Below are positions 16,544 through 30,700 of a stretch of 64,000 nucleotides of DNA, piece by piece. This DNA is from Pseudomonas parakoreensis. Its GTDB lineage: Bacteria > Pseudomonadota > Gammaproteobacteria > Pseudomonadales > Pseudomonadaceae. A program made the translations under genes and the position numbers. Under the pieces are notes generated by a model that ran no database searches, had not been told where the DNA came from, and saw only the letters and a list, made by a program, of their open reading frames with translations. Positions within the stretch are counted from its first letter, which is position 1. Every line of letters starts with the position of its first letter. The stretch lies in NCBI RefSeq assembly GCF_021602155.1, contig NZ_BQHY01000014.1, forward strand, positions 62,001 through 126,000, read 5' to 3'.

Positions 16544-16635
16544 TGTGGTGAGGGGATTTATCCCCGATGAACTGCGCAGCAGTTCCATTTCTTGGGCTGC
16601 TTCGCACCCCATCGGGGATAAATCCCCTCGCTACA
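16544..16635. repeat. Palindromic interspersed repeat, 'GAGGGGATTTATCCCCGAT' type
   Basis: TGTGGTGAGGGGATTTATCC (from 16544) with CCGAT is mirrored by ATCGGGGATAAATCCCCTCG (from 16611) and CTACA. A 42-base centre holds its own smaller palindromes (GAACTGCGCAGCAGTTC). It lies 3' of cobM. Confidence 0.75.
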
Positions 16636-16645
16636 AAAGGACATA

Positions 16646-16677
16646 AAAAAACGGCGCTCACGGGGCGCCGTTTTTCA
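16646..16677. terminator. Bidirectional rho-independent terminator between cobM and nfuA
   Basis: ACGGCGC and GCGCCGT form a 7-bp GC-rich stem flanked by A7 on the left and T5 on the right, so it can end transcripts from both convergent genes. Confidence 0.85.
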
Positions 16678-16698
16678 TGTTCGCAGTGAACACCTTAC

Positions 16699-17340
<642 letters not shown>

Positions 17341-18366
17341 CTAGTATTTTTGTCGGGAAAGATTTTCGACCGGTACGCGTAGCGGTTCGCCATCGATCCG
17401 TGCTTTAAGCCACCGATAGCTGCGTTTTTCTACCCATTCGTAGCTCAACCATGACCCCACAGCGATGGCCACCGCGCAGACGATGAACATCAGATACGGG
17501 TTGACCCCGTAACGCCGCGCGATAAAACCGCCAACCGACAGCACCAGCACATGCATCAGATACACCGAATAGGAACAGTCGCCGAGCCATTTCATCACAC
17601 GGTTGTGCTCGACGTAGCGCTCCAGTGCCATGCACGCCATCACCAGCACCGCGCTCGGAATCCCCCAGCTCAACAACCTTGGCGCCGGCGTCAGGTGGTA
17701 GACCGCTGTCAACGCGGCCCCCATCGCCAACAGCGGCAGCCATAAACCTGCACCGATCCAGCCCCGGCGATAGAGCACGCCAATGCCGATCCCCAGCAAA
17801 AATTCGTAGACGATGTCCGAACGGTAAAACTCGTTGATCCAGCCAAACGCCTGACAGACCGAAAACAGCAACGCGCCAACCACCAGCAAGCGCACCTGCC
17901 AGCGGAACACCAGCGCACAGGCGAACAACACATAGAAAAGCATTTCGTAATTGAGCGTCCAGCCGACATTCAGCGTCGGATAGATCCCATAGCCACCGGG
18001 GTTTTGCGCAGGAATGAATAACAGCGACGCGAGGAAATGCGCCCAATCCACCGTCTGATCCGGCAACAGCGGTCGGGCGAACACCACCAGCAACGCCATC
18101 AGCAGCGTGTACAGCCAGTATGCCGGGACGATGCGCGACAGCCGATACAGCAGAAACCGCGCCGGAGGCAACGACTTGCTTTCGGTAGACAAGAAAATCA
18201 CCAGCCCGCTGATGACGAAGAAGACATCGACACCGACTGCGCCTTTATCAATGAAGAACTGCCCGACCGGGCCGCGCGCCTTGAAGTCGAAGAAAATCTG
18301 CATGAAGTGGTGGCAGACCACGGTCCACGCGGCAAGCGCCCGCAGGGCCTGCACTGAAATCAACAT
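17341..18366 (-). CDS. Acyltransferase 3 family membrane protein (OafA/YrhL-like)
   Basis: This 341-aa polytopic protein has the family opening LRALAAWTVVCHHFMQIF with the catalytic-type His in HHF, followed by about nine or ten hydrophobic helices (DVFFVISGLVIFLST, ILLVVFARPLL-like, CSYSVYLMHVLVLSVGGF). It ends with SYEWVEKRSYRWLKARIDG, as is usual for O-antigen or glycan O-acyltransferases. Such proteins move acetyl or other acyl groups onto surface sugars. The acceptor is unknown, as no polysaccharide genes are adjacent. A GGGAG site precedes the ATG. Confidence 0.85.
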   Translation of the reverse strand: MLISVQALRALAAWTVVCHHFMQIFFDFKARGPVGQFFIDKGAVGVDVFFVISGLVIFLSTESKSLPPARFLLYRLSRIVPAYWLYTLLMALLVVFARPLLPDQTVDWAHFLASLLFIPAQNPGGYGIYPTLNVGWTLNYEMLFYVLFACALVFRWQVRLLVVGALLFSVCQAFGWINEFYRSDIVYEFLLGIGIGVLYRRGWIGAGLWLPLLAMGAALTAVYHLTPAPRLLSWGIPSAVLVMACMALERYVEHNRVMKWLGDCSYSVYLMHVLVLSVGGFIARRYGVNPYLMFIVCAVAIAVGSWLSYEWVEKRSYRWLKARIDGEPLRVPVENLSRQKY

Positions 18367-18408
18367 GATCGGCTCCCGTGCACAATTCCTGAATCACCTC
18401 CGGCCCCC

Positions 18409-18497
18409 TGTAGGAGCTGCGGCACGCTGCGATCTTTTGATCTTTGTTGTTAAAGAATCAAAAGATCGCAGCCTCGTTGCACTCGGCAGCTCCTACA
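18409..18497. repeat. Interspersed inverted repeat, 'TGTAGGAGCTGC' type
   Basis: TGTAGGAGCTGCGGCACGC with TGCGATCTTTTGATC is mirrored across an AT-rich centre by GATCAAAAG-like sequence, GATCGCAGCC and CAGCTCCTACA. It belongs to the same family as 4174-4258 and 58507-58586. It lies between cti and the acyltransferase gene. Confidence 0.85.
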
Positions 18498-18547
18498 GGG
18501 GCTTTGCGGTGTTGCTTGGAGTTGGGACAGCAGGTCGATCTCAACGA

Positions 18548-20842
18548 TCAAAGATTCTCGTAGCGGTTCATGTCCAGCACGCCCTCTTCCACCGGTTCGG
18601 TTTCGTGGATGTACTGGCTCAGGTCGTGAAAATAGAACCAGAATTGCGGATGACTGCGACGGATCCCCCAACGTTCGACGATTTTCTCGAAGCGATCGGC
18701 ATCCTTGACGCTTTCCATGGCATCGACAAACTCCGGTACTTGCCCGGCCGGAATGTTGAACATGAAATTCGGGTAACTGCTGAGCACGCCTGGATAAATG
18801 GTCAAGGTGTCGAGTCCCGGCTGATAGCGCAGGGATTCGCCCAACAGAAACGCCACGTTGCTGTGCGCACGGTTGCGCAGCAGGCTGTAGACCTCGCGTT
18901 TGCCGCTGCGGGTTTCGATGCGCAGCAGGGTGGCTTCCGGCAATTGGTCGATGACCTTGAGACCGCCGGCCGGTCGTGACGTCAGGCGGCTCAGCGCCTG
19001 TTCGGCGTTCTGCAGCGCCGGATCAATGTTCGGCCGCGAGCAGTAGGCGCCGTCACAGCGGTTGATCGGATCCGGCCGCGCATTGAGGTCGCCGTAGCGT
19101 GCCAGCAGTTGCATGGCGAAGTCGTATTTCGGGTCCTTCGGATCGAGTTTCAGCCCGGTCGGTTTGTCGTCGTCAATGGCTTCGTAGTCGAGCCACATCT
19201 TGAACTGGCCGCTGCTCTGATACCAATCGTCGAGGTAGTCCTCACGGGAGTCGGCCGGCATCAGACGCAGGAAGTTCTGTTCGGCGCCGTTGCGGATCAG
19301 GTCGAAATACAGACGGGTCTGCGCCTGATGGGAGACGTTGCCGAACACATCGAAGTTGACCGCCAACTGGTAATACGTGCGCTCCAGCAGCGGATAGTCG
19401 AACAGCCACATCGTTTGCGGCACTTCGCCGATCAGGCCTTTGGTCACCGAAGCGCTGTCGAAGTGGCGGAAAATGCTCAGCAGCGCGTTGTCGTTGCCCG
19501 CCCACAGGGTCGACCAGCTCGGCGGCGGTTGGTCAGCGTAGCTGTCGCGGCGCAGGGCTTCGTATTCGTTGCGCTTGTTGCGGTAGTTATGCCAAAGGCT
19601 CAAAACACTGCCAACGTCGTCGTTCTGCCCCGGCATTGCCAGCAACGGCGTGGCCTGGCCGCGATAGTTGGGGTCGGTGATGTACAGATCGTGTTCCGGC
19701 GCCTGGAACAGCGCCCAGAAGTTATCGCGGATCACATCGGTTGCAATCTGCCCACGGCACACCGGCCCGCGAATGAAGGTGCGGACGAAGTATTCGGCAT
19801 TGTCGAGCATGAACTGGTAGCGCGCCTGCGCCGGAATCGCTTCGAACGTGGCGAACGGGTTGGCCCGGCTCTGCGGCCCGTACCCCGGTAACGCGTTGAC
19901 TTGCCAGTTGCCGCTGTAGAACAGGCTCTTGACCCGCGCCATCTTCGCCGGGCTCAGCGGATAAGTGATGTGGGTCTTGTGCACGATCACCCCTTGCACC
20001 GGCCACAGGCGGTAATACACCTGAGTGCCCGGGTCGTCATTCGGGCGTCGGGTGGCGATCAGGTCGATCGGCTGCCCGGTCGGCGTGCGCGACCGCACCC
20101 ACTGGAAGTAGTGCCCCGGCTCGCCGTCCTTGAAATAGATATGCGCCAGGAACCAGTGTTCGAACAACCAGCGCCCGACCAGACTCTGCCGCGCACCCGG
20201 CGTGTTGAGCAGGTTTTCCCACTGCACAATTTGCAGCGCTTCTTTGGCGCTCGGGGCCAAACCTTGTTCGTCGATCGGCGCACCGGACGCCAGCCAGCGT
20301 TGCAGGGTCTGGTATTGCTGATCGGTGAGGCCGGTCACCGCCAGCGGCATGCCTTCTTTCGGATGGGCGCCGGCATAGCCTTCAAACTCGGCGGGCATCG
20401 CACACAGGTTTTCCCGTTGCAGGCCGAGGACGATCTCTTCCGGCAGCCTGGCATTCGGTGTCAGCGGGGTTTTGTGGCCCAGCTCCAGCATGCGCGCCAT
20501 CAGCGCCGCCTGACTGCCCTGAGCGTCGAGTACCGAATAGAAACCCTTCTGCTGCCACGCACGTTTGCCGAAAGCGTCGTAGAACAGTCGCGTGGTCGGC
20601 GCAGCCTGAGTGCGCTCGCCGTCGTAGACCGGCATCTTGCTCGCGCCACGGCCAGCGCCTTCACCGCTGCCCAGGTTGAGCTGGCACGGCGAGTCGTAGC
20701 ACGCATGGCAGGCCACGCATTTCTCGGTGAAGATCGGCTGGATGTCTCGGGTGTACGAAATAGCAGCAGAGATCGCGGGTTCCTGCGCCACGGCGCCCCA
20801 GCTTAAAAACAGCAAGAAAATGCTGATGACGCGGTACGACAT
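18548..20842 (-). CDS. cti: Cti, periplasmic fatty acid cis/trans isomerase
   Basis: This 764-aa protein has a signal peptide (MSYRVISIFLLFLSWGAVAQ) and then the cytochrome c-type haem motif C42-VA-C45-H46, followed by the Cys-rich ACYDSPCQLNLGS typical of Cti. It isomerises cis-unsaturated membrane fatty acids to trans without double-bond shift, stiffening the membrane under solvent or heat stress. This is a well-known pseudomonad trait. The start at 20842 puts the signal peptide at the N-terminus. It is divergent from metH with only about 155 bases between, so both promoters lie there. Confidence 0.94.
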   Translation of the reverse strand: MSYRVISIFLLFLSWGAVAQEPAISAAISYTRDIQPIFTEKCVACHACYDSPCQLNLGSGEGAGRGASKMPVYDGERTQAAPTTRLFYDAFGKRAWQQKGFYSVLDAQGSQAALMARMLELGHKTPLTPNARLPEEIVLGLQRENLCAMPAEFEGYAGAHPKEGMPLAVTGLTDQQYQTLQRWLASGAPIDEQGLAPSAKEALQIVQWENLLNTPGARQSLVGRWLFEHWFLAHIYFKDGEPGHYFQWVRSRTPTGQPIDLIATRRPNDDPGTQVYYRLWPVQGVIVHKTHITYPLSPAKMARVKSLFYSGNWQVNALPGYGPQSRANPFATFEAIPAQARYQFMLDNAEYFVRTFIRGPVCRGQIATDVIRDNFWALFQAPEHDLYITDPNYRGQATPLLAMPGQNDDVGSVLSLWHNYRNKRNEYEALRRDSYADQPPPSWSTLWAGNDNALLSIFRHFDSASVTKGLIGEVPQTMWLFDYPLLERTYYQLAVNFDVFGNVSHQAQTRLYFDLIRNGAEQNFLRLMPADSREDYLDDWYQSSGQFKMWLDYEAIDDDKPTGLKLDPKDPKYDFAMQLLARYGDLNARPDPINRCDGAYCSRPNIDPALQNAEQALSRLTSRPAGGLKVIDQLPEATLLRIETRSGKREVYSLLRNRAHSNVAFLLGESLRYQPGLDTLTIYPGVLSSYPNFMFNIPAGQVPEFVDAMESVKDADRFEKIVERWGIRRSHPQFWFYFHDLSQYIHETEPVEEGVLDMNRYENL

Positions 20843-20998
20843 GCCCTTGATCCCGATCCAGAAAAAAACGTCCGCGATTCTACAGTATGACGCCCGTACC
20901 AACATGAGCGATATTCATGCAAAAGCGGCACATGCTCCAAAAGCGCACAGGTTTGCTATGATCCCGGCCCTTCGTCATGGTCTTTTCGAGTAGTCCCA

Positions 20999-24709
<3,711 letters not shown>

Positions 24710-24714
24710 GCGCG

Positions 24715-24749
24715 ACGGTCACTCCACGGATCAGCCGGGGAGTGACCGT
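24715..24749. terminator. Hairpin after metH
   Basis: ACGGTCACTCC (24715-24725) and GGAGTGACCGT (24739-24749) form a perfect 11-bp stem with a 13-base loop, directly between convergent metH and the NEL-effector gene. The trailing T-run is weak, so termination may be inefficient or rho-assisted. Confidence 0.6.
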
Positions 24750-24758
24750 TCACCAGGT

Positions 24759-27700
24759 TTACGCGCCTGACGATTGCCCGGAGGAGCCGGGCATTGGTGC
24801 CTTGTCGGCAGACAAACCGATCCGTTCAATCGCCTGTCGCGTCAATTCGATGAGCCTGGCATTGCGCGCCGCCGCCTGATCGAACAGCCGGCTCAGATAA
24901 AGCGGGTCGTCAACACTCAAACCGTCGTCCTCGCCCTCCTCCATCAACTGCCCTTCATCCATTTGCCTGAACGCTTCGGGCTGCTGCTCCTTGAGGTAAT
25001 CCAGCCAGTAATCGCGCTGGATCAGGTCCTCCAGAAACCGGTCGGAGTGCTCCGCGTCAACCACCTCGGCCCGCGCATCGAACAACTGCTGAGGCGTTAC
25101 ACCGGAGGCAAATTTCATGTTTTTCGGCTGCCCGGGCAATTCCAGTCCATCCTCCCAGCCACCGGTCAGACCGATCCGGTAGCCGAGGCGGACTTCGGCT
25201 TCGTCAAAACCACTGCGCGCAGCCGCCGCTTTCGCCAGTTCATCGACCTTGTCCAGCCGGAACAGTTGCCGCGACAACGACAACAAGGCCTCGCCGCGAA
25301 TTCCCGGGCGACCGGCCGGCAAATCGAGCAAGGCGTTGTAGGTAAAGACCTTGCTCTCCAGGCCACTGAACGTGAGGATTCGCCCGTCCACGCACGTTCC
25401 ATGAGTGGCCGAGCCGGCGAAAATCACCTCGCGCAGTTCACTGTCGGCGGCGGCAGCCTCCATGACCCTCCAGACCCGTCGGGTCAGGTCGGCATTGGCC
25501 ACGCGAAACTCCTGGGTGTCCTGTAATCGGTCAAGCAAATGGAAGAATGCCCCACTGTCCGGTTCCGCAGCCAGTTGATCCCAGAGCCGGTCTCGGGCGG
25601 ACGCCTGCTCCGGCGGCAGATTCGCCAGCCACGGCGCTTTCTGCTGCGCATGGGCCTGTTCGTCCGGAAGCGATTCGTCCGACTCGATGCTCTCCGTGGA
25701 GCTGAGCCCGCCGGCAACATCGTCAGCCATTTCCTCCAGATCGGAACTCGAGAAACCGAGCACCCGCTGGCGGTTACCCGCCGTCTGATAAGCCCTGAGC
25801 CTTTCGAGGGACTCCTGCGACAGGTTGTAGTTGTCAGTCAGGTCGGTGCCGTCCATCAGCTCATCGTGCTGACCGTCCAGCGCCTCTTCGGGGATGGCGG
25901 TGATGTCGTTACGACTGAGGTTCAGTGTCTGCAGGTGCCGTGCATCCAGCGCACCGGCCGGCCATTCGGCCAGATTGTTGTTGCGCAGATCCAGATTTTG
26001 CAAATGCTCGAAATAGCTGACGTCGAACGCATCAAGGTAGTTGTAGCTCAGGTCCAGAGCTTGCAGATGTTCCAGACCGGACAGCGCGGCATACAGGTCC
26101 TCGCTGCCGCTGAAGTGGTTGCTGGAAAGCTCGAGTCGCTCCAGCTGCGGCATTTGCCGGACGCCATCAGGCAGCGCTGTGAGTGCATTGCCATTAAGGG
26201 TCAGATGACGCAGGTGGGTGAACGACTTGAGAAACCCGTCGCTGCCTTCGGCCGTTACCCGAGTGCCTGTCAGGTCCAGGCTGCCGACATGCCCGAAATC
26301 CTCGGGCAGCGCTGGCAGATCGCCCAATTGCAGGCCGTTGAGATCCAGAACCGCATCGCCCCCGGCAACCGCTAACCTGGCACGCCAGCAGGTGAGGATG
26401 CGCCACGCCGCGAGGCTGCGCGACTGCGAGGAGATGACCCAGTCGGCTCCACGGGTTTCGCGGGTATACAGCCAGCCGTTGAGTCGGCGAACGAGGGTTT
26501 CAAACGTCTGACTCCAGCCCGTGATCCGCTCGGCGATCTGCACATCAGTGGCGCCATCGCTACGCAGCGCCTCGATCACTTGCATGGCTTGTTTATCGCT
26601 AAAGGCCGGCTGCATCCGCTGCAGATTCTGGCGCATGCGTGCCAGATCGGTACTGACAGGTGCCGGCGTCAACGGCAGCAACTGGCGGGCCACGGTCAAA
26701 CCGTTCTCCGCTGGGGGAAACGTCGCCGGCACCGGCTCCCGGGCAAACGCATCCAGCGCGCCGGCCGGCAGACCCAGGTCGTGCTCGAGCCGCAGTTGCG
26801 CCGAACGCAGTTGCGCCGACGCCGCTGCGGTCAGGGGCGCACCGGTCAGGTTGGTGTTGAGCAGTGAGGTGCTCTCAAGCACGGCGGGCGGCAGCGTGCT
26901 GATACGGGTATCGCGCAAGTCCAGCCACGACAGTTGCGGCAAGCCTTCTGCGCCTGCCGGCCAGTGTTGCAGGTGCGTGCGCTGCAGGTCGAGCGCCTTC
27001 AAACGCTGCAGGCTGCCCACGTTCAACTCGTTCAGCGGATTGTTCCGCAGATTGAGCTGTTCAAGCGCAGGCAATTCACTCAATCCGCTCTGCAGGCTTG
27101 AACCATCGGTCAACAGATTGTCGGCGAGGTCCAGGTGCATCAGGCGCGAAAGGCGCTGCGACTCGATCGGCCATTCGTGCAAGGCATTGTTACTCAGATC
27201 AAGGGTGCGGACTTCGCTGAATGCGCTGATGAAACCGCGCATCTGCGCGCCGGCAACCCGCTGGCCATTGAGCAACAGCGTGCGTACATGCGCAAAGGCG
27301 TCTGCCGGTAACACCGGAAGTTCGCTGAGCCTCAACCCCGACAAATCCACGGTCGAGGCGCTGATCGTTGCGCCATAGCGCTTGAACAATCCGTTACGCC
27401 AACTGGCTTTGAGAACATGGGCCAGGTTTGATCGCGCGATCAGTTCGGACAGCGATTCTGCCGATACCACCAGACGCTGCTGCCACTGATTGAGTTCACG
27501 TTCCAGCGCCGCATATTGATCACTCAAGGCATTGATGGCGGTGAAACGCTGCTGCTCATCGGGCCATTGCTCGAAGAAACGATGGAATATCCCCTCGGTG
27601 GATTGATGCACGCCCTCGCCCAGGCGCCGCAACTCGCCGCGACAATAATCCCTGACCATCGTTTCTCGATCGATCAGGTGCTCCGGCAGGGTTTTGACGT

Positions 27701-30700
27701 ATTCGTACACGCCCGCGAAGTTTTCCCGGGAGAATCTTGACCAGTCCAGCGACAGCCCCGACCAGAGTTTTTCGTGCCCCTGCAGCAGCTCGGCGGGCAC
27801 GGTGCTGATGCTCGTGTCCCTGAGGTTCAGGCGCTCCAGAGCCGGTAGCTCCAACACACCCGCAGGCCAGTCGAACAATGAATAGGCGACGATGTCCAGG
27901 CTGCGCAAATTGCGCATGCCGCTGACGTCGAACGCCAGCGACTGATAACTCGAGGTGCTGACACTCAATGCTTCAAGTCGGGTCAACTGAGCCAGGCGTG
28001 CCGGCATGTCGGCGGCATAGGGCATCGCGCCATACAGCGTCAGGTCAGTCAGCTCCGGCATGTTCTGCAGCACCGCCGGCACGTTGGTAAACGTTTCTGC
28101 GGTGGCGTTGATGCGCAGCGCCTTGAGCCTGGGGAAATGGCTCAACAGTTCATCGCCGTTGGCATCGGTGATGCAACGCCCTCTGATGCGCAGGTCGCGC
28201 ACATGCGAGAAATCTGCCGGCAGCTCCGGCAACGGCTCGTCGCACGTCAGATCGAGGCGTGCGGCACTTGCCTGACTGTCGGCCAGCGGCGCATGGCGCC
28301 AGCTCTGCTTGAGGCTGCGCACGACGCTGGATTTGCCGCCGATCATCGATTGCAGCGTCGGCTCCGGGGAAGGCACACCTTCCCATTGCGCCAGTGTCGA
28401 TTCGAGCGCCTGCCATTCACGCAGGCGCCGTTGCAACATCTCGTAGATCTGCGCGTCAGTTCGCCCGGCGGCCAATTGCTTGAGGATGAACCCGCCCGCC
28501 TGTTGATCGGTGAGCGCCGGATACACGTCCTGCACGCGCGTCACCAGCAGCGGGTTCACGCCTTCGCCGCGACCGCTGGCGTAATAACCCAGGCCATGCT
28601 GGCGTACCCGCACCGGCGCCTTGAAGCGCTGCTTGTGGCCATGGCGCCTGCTCGCCAGCCGAGCCAGTTCGGTGCGATGGCGGGCCACATACTCGATCAC
28701 TGCCCGGCGCAGTCCGGCACTACGCGAAACCTCGGCAAAACCCAGAGCCTGTCGCGTCTGATCGGGCAACGCATGGAGGATCGAGGCAAAAAAGTTGTCC
28801 CCGCGCCGTGGGACGCCGTTGAGCGCTTCCCCGTGCGCGCTGTACGCCTGATAGACCGGCCCGCGCTTGACCAGGTAGTGAGTCTGACCGGCGCTTTCGC
28901 CGCCAAGGCTGTCGATCAACGGCACGTCGACACTGCCTTCGCGTACTTCCAGACGCACTTCGTCCGACCAGCCCGGCAGCCGCTCCAGGGCGCGCAAGGC
29001 CAGCCATTGGCTGTCGCCGCCGGCCGAATTTTCCATGTGCAGACCGGCAATCGCATGGTTGAAACGCCGCAGCCGGGCATATTCACGGGAGATCTCCAGC
29101 AGCCGCAAGGGTACCCGCCCACCGTTCTGCAGACGCGTCAGTTCCTCGGCGTTCGCCTCGAGCAATACACGGATTGCCGCCGAACTGCCCAGCCCCGGCG
29201 TGGCGGCCTGTAGCCTGGCGATTCGCGGGTCGTTCAGCGCGGGTTCGTCATACAGCCTGTCGAACATTGCCGGCTGCCGGGTTCGCAGGTAATCGGCGAT
29301 CTGTTTGCGCAACTCCAGCGGCCGGGATTCGATGACCCGCGCCGGCTCGGCACCCAGCAGCCAAACGGTTTGCGGCTCATCCAGCGTTGCCAGAATGCGC
29401 GCAGGCAGTTGGCCGTCGAGCACGTCGGCGCGGGTGATCCGGATCGGCGCACGCGTCGGGCCCTCGATTGCACCTGACGGCGCGCCGAACAGACGGCTGG
29501 GGCCGGACAACCGCGGTCCGTCGAAGACTTCCAGCATCTGCCCGCTCGGCCAGCGCGGCATTTGCGTAAGCATGGGCAGCGTCAGCAGGTACGAATCGTC
29601 AAGCCTGGCTCCTCGTTCGACTTGGTCGATCAAGCGCCCGACCTGCTGATTCGCCTCATATAAGCGCAGCGTGTCGGCCAGGGCCAGTGGCGCCGGCTGG
29701 TGATCGAGGTGCATCTGCCGCAGGGCATCATCGCTGACACCACTGAGGTCGGCGATTTCGAGCAATTGCTCATCCGAAAATGCGTCAGTCGAGTGACCGA
29801 TGCGCCGCAGCAGGGTCAGTCGATCCCAGTGCAGCGGCCGCTCGAGGGTGTGGCGCCAGGCGCCCAGTCGATTGTGCTCGAGGAGCGGTTGATACGCCGC
29901 CGGATCCTGCGGGTGGAGGATGCGCCAGTTATTCAGGTTCTCGTCGTAGTGCGTCTGATAGAGCTTGCCCTGCTGGCGAATGAAGGTCTTGCCGTCGAAC
30001 CGATACACGCCTTGCGCGTCGGGCCCGACAGTTGCTGGCAGGACAATATCGCTGGCGTAGGCATCGAGGTCGGGTTTCCACAGGCGAACCGAGCCATCGG
30101 GCCGCTCGACCGGCTGCAGGTGCTCGATCACGGGTTCGGCGGAGGCCGCGCGCAGGCGGCTTACGCCCTTGCCCACTGCGCCCATTACGCCAATCAGTGC
30201 CAGGTTCTGCGCCACATCGACCAGATGCGCCTTGGCAGCCTCGTGATCGCCTTCTGACCATTCGATGGCGCCTTCGAAGGACTCGTAGAGCAGTTGCCCC
30301 GCCATCACGGTCATCATGATTTCGCCCAGCACCGGGACAAACATCGACACCATGTTCAACCCCAGCATGCCGAATTCGAGCAGATGATTGAGTTTGGCTG
30401 CCCGGACCCGGGCGTCGACGTCCGCCGTGGGCACGGCATGGGCGCGCGCGTCGGCGATGAATTTGGCCCGGTGCTGTTCGTAAAGGTATTGCCACAAATC
30501 GGTGTTGGCGCCCCAGATCCCGGCAACGTCCTGGCGCGTGATGGCAAACGGGTCGAGATACGGGTCAGGGTGCGGCTCGCGCTTGCCGGGGACTTCGGGT
30601 GGCAACTCCTTGATCTGCACGATAGTGGACAGCGGCGGTATCAGTTGTGCGACCTTGACCCAGATCGAATGCAACGGGTCACTCGGGGCGTCCGCGGCCT

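Noticed and set aside
20906-20998. SAM/SAH riboswitch ahead of metH
   Set aside because: The leader is under 100 bases and none of the conserved elements could be matched.
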